Assembly: GCF_008326305.1 (NCBI RefSeq)
Contig: NZ_BIXY01000022.1
Coordinates: 19,015 to 83,014, forward strand
DNA length: 64,000 nt
DNA from: Dictyobacter arantiisoli
GTDB lineage: Bacteria; Chloroflexota; Ktedonobacteria; Ktedonobacterales; Ktedonobacteraceae
Direction: 5' to 3'
The notes beneath the pieces were generated by a model. It saw only the letters and a program-made list of their open reading frames with translations. It did no database searches and was not told the DNA's origin. Shown in pieces: positions 60,701 to 64,000 of this stretch (within the stretch, counting starts at the first letter, position 1; every line of letters starts with the position of its first letter). The translations under genes were made by a program, and so were the position numbers.

Positions 60701-63700
60701 CTTGCACAGGTGCGTACAGTCGCGCTACAAGCCTATAGCTATCAAGATCTGCCCTTTGAACAGGTGGTAGAGGCACTGCAACCTCAACGCGACCTCAGCC
60801 GCTCACCCCTCTTTCAGGCGCTCTTTGTAATGCAAAACCTCCCTCCAGCCACGGAGGAAGAACAAACAGCTCCAATGGAAAGTGAGAACATCGCCTCCGA
60901 GCAGCAGGTTGCCAAGCTTGAGTTGAGCGTAATGGTAGTGGAGAGAGGACAACGATTAAACATCACGCTGGGATACAATACTGACCTTTTTGAGACCAGC
61001 ACGATCCAGCGTCTGCTCGCTCATTGGCAGAGGATTATGGAAGCCATCGTGGCAGCCCCAGAACAACGGGTCGCGCTGATTCCTTTATTCACTCCCGCCG
61101 AACGCGAGCAAATGTTGCGACAGCAACACACCACACAGTCTAACGCATCTTCTAACTCATCTTCGCTCTATCTCCACGAACTCTTTGAAGCTCAGGTGGA
61201 ACGAACGCCCGATGCTACGGCCATAGTCCTGGATGAAACACATTTAACCTATCGAGCACTCAATCAACGGGCCAATCAATTGGCTCATACGCTTCAACGG
61301 CAAGGAGTCAAACCCGAAGAACGAGTTGGCATCTACCTGGAGCGCTCGCTGGAAATGGTAATCGGTGTGCTGGCGGTTCTCAAGGCTGGCGGTGCCTATG
61401 TTCCCCTGGACCCAACCGCACCAAGAGCACGAGTCATACGCCTCCTTCAAGAGGTGCGCCCCTCTCTGATTCTGGTGAGTGAGACATCGCGCCTGCAATT
61501 GCCTTCAAGCCCTGCCAAAGTTCTCTTCATTGAGCGGGAGATAGCTTCTCTTGCGGCAGGCGCAACCGAAAATCCCCAGGTACAGATAACGCCAGACAAT
61601 CTCGCCTATATTGTGCATACCTCTGGTTCAACCGGGCGACCGAAAGGTATTATGATTGCTCATCGAGGAGTCACAAACTATCTGCACTATCTGTCTCAGA
61701 CCTACCATCTGGGAGGAGATTCTGTTGTCTTGCAACTCCCCTCTCTGACCTTCGATGCCTCGGTCCGTGACATTTTCGGAACCCTGACGACAGGCGCAAA
61801 GCTGGTCCTTTTGCACTCGGACGAATTCAAAGAGCCAACAGCCATCTTGAGGCAGATAGAGCGTCATCAGGTCACCGCTATCCTGAGTATTGTACCTTCG
61901 CTACTTCGTATGCTTCTGGAGACCGCGCAAGAAATGCGTGGCACCTATGCTTCGCTTCAGCTCTTGCTGGCGAGTGGAGAACCATTATTCCTGGCCGACT
62001 ACCAGAAGGTCGCCAGTGTAATCAGTCCGGAGACTCGACTCATCAACCAGTATGGGCCAACTGAATGTACCATGACCTCTACGTATTATACGCTAGATCT
62101 CGCATCGTATGAACGAGAAACTGTTCTCGCTGGCAAGCCAATTCCTGGTATGCAAGTGTATATCCTGGATCACGCACTCAACCTCGTTCCACCCGGAATA
62201 CAGGGTGATGTTTACCTGAGTGGCCCTGGAATCGCGCGCAGCTATCTCAACCAGGCAGAGATAACTGCCGAACGCTTTTTACCTCATCCCTGGAGTACAG
62301 AACCCGGAGAACGCCTCTATCAGACTGGCGACATCGCCCATTACTTGCCAGATGGAAACATAGAACTATCAGGACGAAGCGACCATCAGGTTAAGATTCG
62401 TGGCAACCGGGTGGAGTTAGGAGAAATTGAAGCTGCACTGAGCTGGCATCCACAGGTGCGGCAAAGCGTCATCCTGATACAGGGAGCAGAGAGTCAGGAG
62501 ATACAGATCGTTGCCTATGTGGTGATGGAAGACGTAGAGGATGCAGCAGATGCACGGGGAGAACTGCGCAGTTTCCTACAGGAAAGACTGCCTGACTATA
62601 TGCTTCCCGCTCATTTCGTACTACTCGCTGCACTCCCATTAACACCCAATGGTAAAGTTGATCGACGTGCCCTTGCCTCTCTAAAACCTGATAATGAGTC
62701 AGCCAGGTTTGTCCAATTCCGCGACGCTATAGAATATCAGTTGTGCGACATCTGGTCAGAATTGCTCAATAAACGCCCTATCAGTGTCATGGATAATTTC
62801 TTTGACCTGGGTGGACACTCGATCCTGGCAGTGCGGATGATGTCTCACATTAAACGCACTTTTAACCGCGATCTGCCGCTGGCGACGCTCTTCCAACGCC
62901 AGACAGTGGCAGAGCTAGCAATACTCTTACGCGAACAATTGCCACGAGAGGAAGATACAACAGTCTTAGTGCCATTCCAGATCCATGGCGATCGAATACC
63001 GTTTTTCTGCATCCATCCCTCGGGTGGTGAAGTGTTCGAATATCGAAATCTGTCACGCTATATAGGCACGAGACAACCATTTTATGGTATGCGTATGCCT
63101 GATCCTCGCAAACATCAAGAGGAGTTCCGCACATTGGAGGGAATTGCCCTGTATTATATAGCGGCGATCAAAGAGGTTCAGCCGCAAGGGCCTTATCAGA
63201 TCGGTGGTTGGTCCGCAGGAGGTCAGATCGCCTATGAGCTAGCCCAACAACTACAGAAGCAAGGGGAGGAAGTCCGCCTGCTAGCCTTGATCGATAGCAA
63301 GCCGCCAAAGCCTGATGAACGTAGAGAGATTGATAGAGAGAAAGGGGCTGATGATGCCACCATTGCCAGATCCCTGATGAGGCGCTATCAGGTGACGTTA
63401 CCAGAAGAGCTTGCCAGTCAGGGAGATCCGGTTACACAATTGATCTATGTAAGTGAACAATTAAAGCAGCGTGACGTTGCACCTCGTGACGTCTCGCTTG
63501 AGCAGATCCGCTTTTTCGCACATGTTCAGGACACGATAGAAAGAGCCATTGGACACTACATCCCTCAGCCATATACGGGTCCGGTAACACTATTCCGGGC
63601 AAAGGAAGATGAAGTACAGGCACCCGGTAAGCGACTCAATGAGTGGCAAACGCTGGCAGAGCAAATAGAGGTTCATCTGGTTCCAGGGAACCATATTACA

Positions 63701-63769
63701 ATGATTGAAGAGCCAGATGTCAAAGATCTGGCCGCTTCGCTCGCTCGCTGTCTGGACCCTGAACATTGA
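53342..63769 (+). CDS. Terminal NRPS, interface-A(Asp)-T-C-A-T-C-A-T-TE
   Basis: A 3475-residue, three-module synthetase ending the line. The interface domain (1-455) has SALCADA at 140-146. A1: YTSGSTG 617, code DLTKIGHIGK (Asp-like); carrier Ser 1016; C2 HHAVSDA from 1208. A2: YTSGSTG 1681, code approximately DVQIIAQVVK, with some likeness to the Pro code but not assigned. Carrier Ser 2086; C3 HHIISDG 2279. A3: HTSGSTG 2759, code DARSLSQMTK, unassigned. Carrier Ser 3160. A type I thioesterase (about 3200-3475) has nucleophile Ser3291 in GGWSAGG, Asp3318 in LALIDS and His3451 in PGNH, so it should release the finished chain by hydrolysis or macrocyclisation. No epimerisation or reductase domain is present. 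It is the only NRPS here with no terminal C domain, which marks the end of assembly. Confidence 0.96.
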   Translation: MQTTDLQAASLSKQQERAWKWLQANQIYGTQGMFLLQGTFELDKFQQALQQSIQQYEILRTTFAVMPGMELPVQILGQHREISCLLTNLQCLETSEQQNALAQQWRNLLHQPFDLEHGPLLYAVLCRLDKEQHVFILRASALCADASTIQYFCEEVLQRYRALLQDNIFQNEEDALQYIDVTAWRDDLLHAEGASEQQDFWRTFDLSHLDSIRLPLQSGKMSQLPIQTEMASPAIPQQVAITLEPTWQERLEALCQEKDVSQETFLLTCWQILLWRLTGESPFTGVTCTGRPYEELTLALGPYTHTVPFSLSLDREISLEQALAETSSAVQQMNEKQLYFNWEVTAPACPTEKQFFPLGFAYTEWPEQWQQNNITMRVQKVESWDEPTHLQLYATCIDTRLQLQIRYQPTALSHIDAHRLAGLYHTLLQNAITTPQAQVSSLELLTQQEQVIQREHWRGQQRDWPFVPLHHRFQAYAQRQPDAPALRYDTHLLTYQQLDHLSSQLAHLLLAHGLPSAGRVAIYQTRDHWAIVSLLAVLKAGACYVPLDEDLPAARVRLILDTLSPDIVLSQQSLMQSLNLQQASVLLLEDLPDLLAPLPVTPPPAKIAPEQLAYIMYTSGSTGTPKGVLISHSSVSNYTDALLELLQPEAGWHFATVSSLAADLGNTAVFTALSAGGCLHVLPYTLVTNGAAMARYTQSYPLDVLKIVPSHLQALLDTEAVVSLPRQRLILGGEALPWSLVEQLHHLGATCQLYNHYGPTEATIGTLVNPLGSLADLSLPALDARGYSVPLGDPLPNAQICLLDAHQHQVPAGVVGELYIAGAGLAAGYLNAPDLTQEVFVHVPSLDERIRWYRTGDLVRENEYGQLEFVGRRDSQVKVRGYRIELGEIEAHLRSYPGVREAVVHPWQQELIGYLLAWKQAGPNPQEIREELLKTLPSYLVPSRLIMLDQLPLTANGKVDRRRLPAPDLTTEQEQPARSNPPRTPIEEVLAGIWQEVLGLNHLGRDDDFFMLGGHSLLGTRVIARLQTIFGREIPITWLFDAPTVAALAERIEEALRKEQRAEAPALVAVSHQQPLPLSFAQQRLWFLDQLEPGNSTYTVPIAGWLRGPLNAHALEQSLVAVIDRHEVLRTTFALYENLPVQIIHPSDLIPITWVDLTTLPESERTHHASQLVAQEIRRPFDLQRGPLLRIHLLRCSSQEQVLLLTMHHAVSDAWSHAIWLHELHTFYTGFVKGAPAQLSALPLQYADYALWQRSWLQGEVLQQQLDYWMQQLSGLSPLELPTDHPRPAHQSFNGAVHSLVLSQSLNTALKQLSQRHGTTLFMTLLAAFQVLLARSSGQDDIAVGTPIANRGHKEIEELIGFFTNTLVMRGDLSGDPTFVELLTRVRRVALEAYTHQEVPFEQVVEALQPERDLSRSPLFQVLFQLQHAAPSNEDLADLSLDNFVREGVTAKFDLTLALFDNGQELRSTIEYNRDLFEPATIQRWLEHWQLLLEGLVDNPEQRISQYTLLTQQERQTWLEINATRQTFPGDLCLHELFAEQANQHPDAIAVTFEDEHLSYATLNKLANRLAYRLREAGVKPDMAVGLCAERSLHMVIGLLGILKAGGAYVPLDPAYPQSRLEQIIAQAGISALVTQVSLQAQLISTPVTTLYIEECLRTSVRADQLVTTRCSPQQLAYVIYTSGSTGVPKGVSLTHQGLVNLMHWQRARSAMGLHNRTLQFTSISFDVSCQEFFATWSTGGCLVLIDQQKRQDTQQLLQYLRIQGIERIFLPFIALHQLVHVAQEYAEPLPSSLREVITAGEQVQVSHSLTAFFKHLPQCRLDNQYGPSETHVVTAYQLPEEPDAWAALPPIGAAISNCETYILDEQLQLVPIGVAGELYLGGVALARGYWRSADLTAERFIPHPFSQEPGARLYRTGDRARTRADGTLEFMGRRDDQIKVRGYRIELLEIEAVISAHPAVSAAAIGVQNTAGEGIADKRLVAYIVRKPEQPLSLRDLRSFVGERLPQYMLPAALIELERLPLSSSGKVNRRQLPAPQVEEMQGSQTEGQEPRNELEELVLQIWKQVLQTEQPGVQDNFFEIGGHSLLATQVVSRLRQLVGVELPVRAIFEAPTVAQLATLLTHELQREQGFDVPEIVPMPRNQNLPLSFTQQRLWFMNLLEPDSTAYSIPIAVRLGGQMDRIALNKALSALIQRHENLRTTFPSQDGQPIQLIDSQPTPQLVIIDLSHLAQEERESVARQMARQEAEQPFNLAHGPLFRSRLLQLAEQEDHALLLTMHHIISDGWSLSILIRELTSLYTAFSQEQPVSLPALPVQYADYALWQRSWLQGEVLQRQLDYWKQQLAGVVPLELPIDHPRPPIQTFRGARLHLQLPHELHQQLRKLSQQEGVTLFMTLLASFQVLLARYSGQEDIAVGTTIANRTHQEIEGLIGCFINMLVLRVNLSDNPSFIELLAQVRTVALQAYSYQDLPFEQVVEALQPQRDLSRSPLFQALFVMQNLPPATEEEQTAPMESENIASEQQVAKLELSVMVVERGQRLNITLGYNTDLFETSTIQRLLAHWQRIMEAIVAAPEQRVALIPLFTPAEREQMLRQQHTTQSNASSNSSSLYLHELFEAQVERTPDATAIVLDETHLTYRALNQRANQLAHTLQRQGVKPEERVGIYLERSLEMVIGVLAVLKAGGAYVPLDPTAPRARVIRLLQEVRPSLILVSETSRLQLPSSPAKVLFIEREIASLAAGATENPQVQITPDNLAYIVHTSGSTGRPKGIMIAHRGVTNYLHYLSQTYHLGGDSVVLQLPSLTFDASVRDIFGTLTTGAKLVLLHSDEFKEPTAILRQIERHQVTAILSIVPSLLRMLLETAQEMRGTYASLQLLLASGEPLFLADYQKVASVISPETRLINQYGPTECTMTSTYYTLDLASYERETVLAGKPIPGMQVYILDHALNLVPPGIQGDVYLSGPGIARSYLNQAEITAERFLPHPWSTEPGERLYQTGDIAHYLPDGNIELSGRSDHQVKIRGNRVELGEIEAALSWHPQVRQSVILIQGAESQEIQIVAYVVMEDVEDAADARGELRSFLQERLPDYMLPAHFVLLAALPLTPNGKVDRRALASLKPDNESARFVQFRDAIEYQLCDIWSELLNKRPISVMDNFFDLGGHSILAVRMMSHIKRTFNRDLPLATLFQRQTVAELAILLREQLPREEDTTVLVPFQIHGDRIPFFCIHPSGGEVFEYRNLSRYIGTRQPFYGMRMPDPRKHQEEFRTLEGIALYYIAAIKEVQPQGPYQIGGWSAGGQIAYELAQQLQKQGEEVRLLALIDSKPPKPDERREIDREKGADDATIARSLMRRYQVTLPEELASQGDPVTQLIYVSEQLKQRDVAPRDVSLEQIRFFAHVQDTIERAIGHYIPQPYTGPVTLFRAKEDEVQAPGKRLNEWQTLAEQIEVHLVPGNHITMIEEPDVKDLAASLARCLDPEH
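62950..63766 (+). other. Type I thioesterase domain
   Basis: Alpha/beta hydrolase releasing domain at the C-terminus of the last NRPS. Opening motif PFFCIHPSGG; nucleophile elbow GGWSAGG (Ser3291); acid Asp3318; base His3451 in PGNHITMI. There is a single TE, not the tandem pair found in some lipopeptide synthetases. Confidence 0.93.
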
Positions 63770-63823
63770 ATCAAAAAGTTTCATACGTCACCCCGAACTT
63801 TTGAAACAAACGTTCGCTACAAT

Positions 63824-63910
63824 GGGAGTGCAGAGGGCGAAGCCTTCTGCCGGGGTGTGGGGTGTCCCCCAATACGGTTCAAATAGTCCATGCTCCTGCG
63901 GAGCACCCGG
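63824..63910. repeat. Cluster of three short hairpins in the 3' intergenic region
   Basis: A 9-bp stem at 63830-63850 (GCAGAGGGC, loop GAA, GCCTTCTGC, one G-T pair) is followed by GGGG/CCCC pairing within 63852-63870 and a GCTCC-TGC-GGAGC hairpin at 63892-63904. There is no T run, so it is not a standard terminator. From memory it resembles a family of dispersed intergenic repeats in Ktedonobacteria; unverified. It could still act as a 3' mRNA stabiliser. Confidence 0.4.
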
Positions 63911-63937
63911 AACGATGAAAAGGAGGTAAAATAGGAG

Positions 63938-64000
63938 GTGAACCAGCGCCAAGATTCACAGATCGAGATGTTATCTAGTGGAACAAACCTGGGTTCAAAT
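63938..64000 (+). CDS. Possible start of a further gene, cut by window end
   Basis: A GTG at 63938 opens a frame that stays open for 21 codons to the window edge (Met-Asn-Gln-Arg-Gln-Asp...). AGGAGG at 63921-63926 lies 11 bases upstream and a second AGGAGG overlaps the GTG. No function can be recognised from so little sequence. The two strong Shine-Dalgarno matches are the main support. Confidence 0.3.
   Translation, partial: MNQRQDSQIEMLSSGTNLGSN

Noticed and set aside
1..63769. Epimerisation or dual C/E domains that would give D-residues
   Set aside because: No stand-alone E domain follows any carrier, and no extra N-terminal His motif typical of dual C/E domains was seen. Subtle dual domains would need phylogeny to exclude.
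63941..64000. tRNA-like T-loop (GGGTTCAAAT) at the window end
   Set aside because: The upstream bases show no D-arm or anticodon arm at the right spacing, so no tRNA can be supported.

Overview
The window is one strand of a giant non-ribosomal peptide synthetase (NRPS) locus. Seven NRPS polypeptides and one stand-alone non-heme iron dioxygenase lie head to tail on the + strand, with short gaps or overlaps, probably as one operon. Base composition is close to even, Shine-Dalgarno sites are GAGGAG/AGGAG-like, and the intergenic hairpin block after the last gene resembles, from memory, repeats of Ktedonobacteria (Chloroflexota). That assignment is tentative. The first gene enters from outside the window. 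No loading gene, MbtH-like gene, exporter or regulator is visible, so the locus is incomplete here.

Layout (I = degenerate condensation-like 'interface' domain, Ox = TauD/SyrP-type hydroxylase, AL = atypical acyl-AMP ligase, KR = ketoreductase, psi = pseudo-domain). 1-11373: (I)-A-T-C-A-T-C-A-T-C-Ox. 11410-16041: I-A-T-C. 16126-17178: stand-alone Ox. 17335-25119: I-A-T-C-A-T-C. 25187-38596: I-A-T-C-psiAsub-AL-KR-psiAsub-T-C-A-T-C. 38586-45386: psiA-AL-KR-psiAsub-T-C. 45436-53271: I-A-T-C-A-T-C. 53342-63769: I-A-T-C-A-T-C-A-T-TE. The tail, 63770-64000, holds hairpin repeats and perhaps the start of another gene.

The parts fit one collinear line of 15 modules. There are 15 carrier domains and 14 canonical C domains, exactly one per bond, if the C domain ending one polypeptide works on the carrier of the next. 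Polypeptides are cut between C and A rather than between T and C, and at five of the six junctions the downstream protein begins with an interface domain. Every A domain behind an interface domain has, read by eye, an Asp code (five cases) or an Asn-like code (one case). This agrees with the published proposal that interface domains present carrier-bound Asp to beta-hydroxylases. The locus carries both published hydroxylase formats, one fused to an NRPS C-terminus and one free. Two AL-KR modules should insert reduced alpha-keto acids (hydroxy acids), giving ester bonds. Other readable codes are Gly and Ser. The likely product is a large, acidic depsipeptide rich in beta-hydroxy-Asp/Asn, released by the terminal thioesterase. 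It could be a metal- or calcium-binding compound; this is inference.
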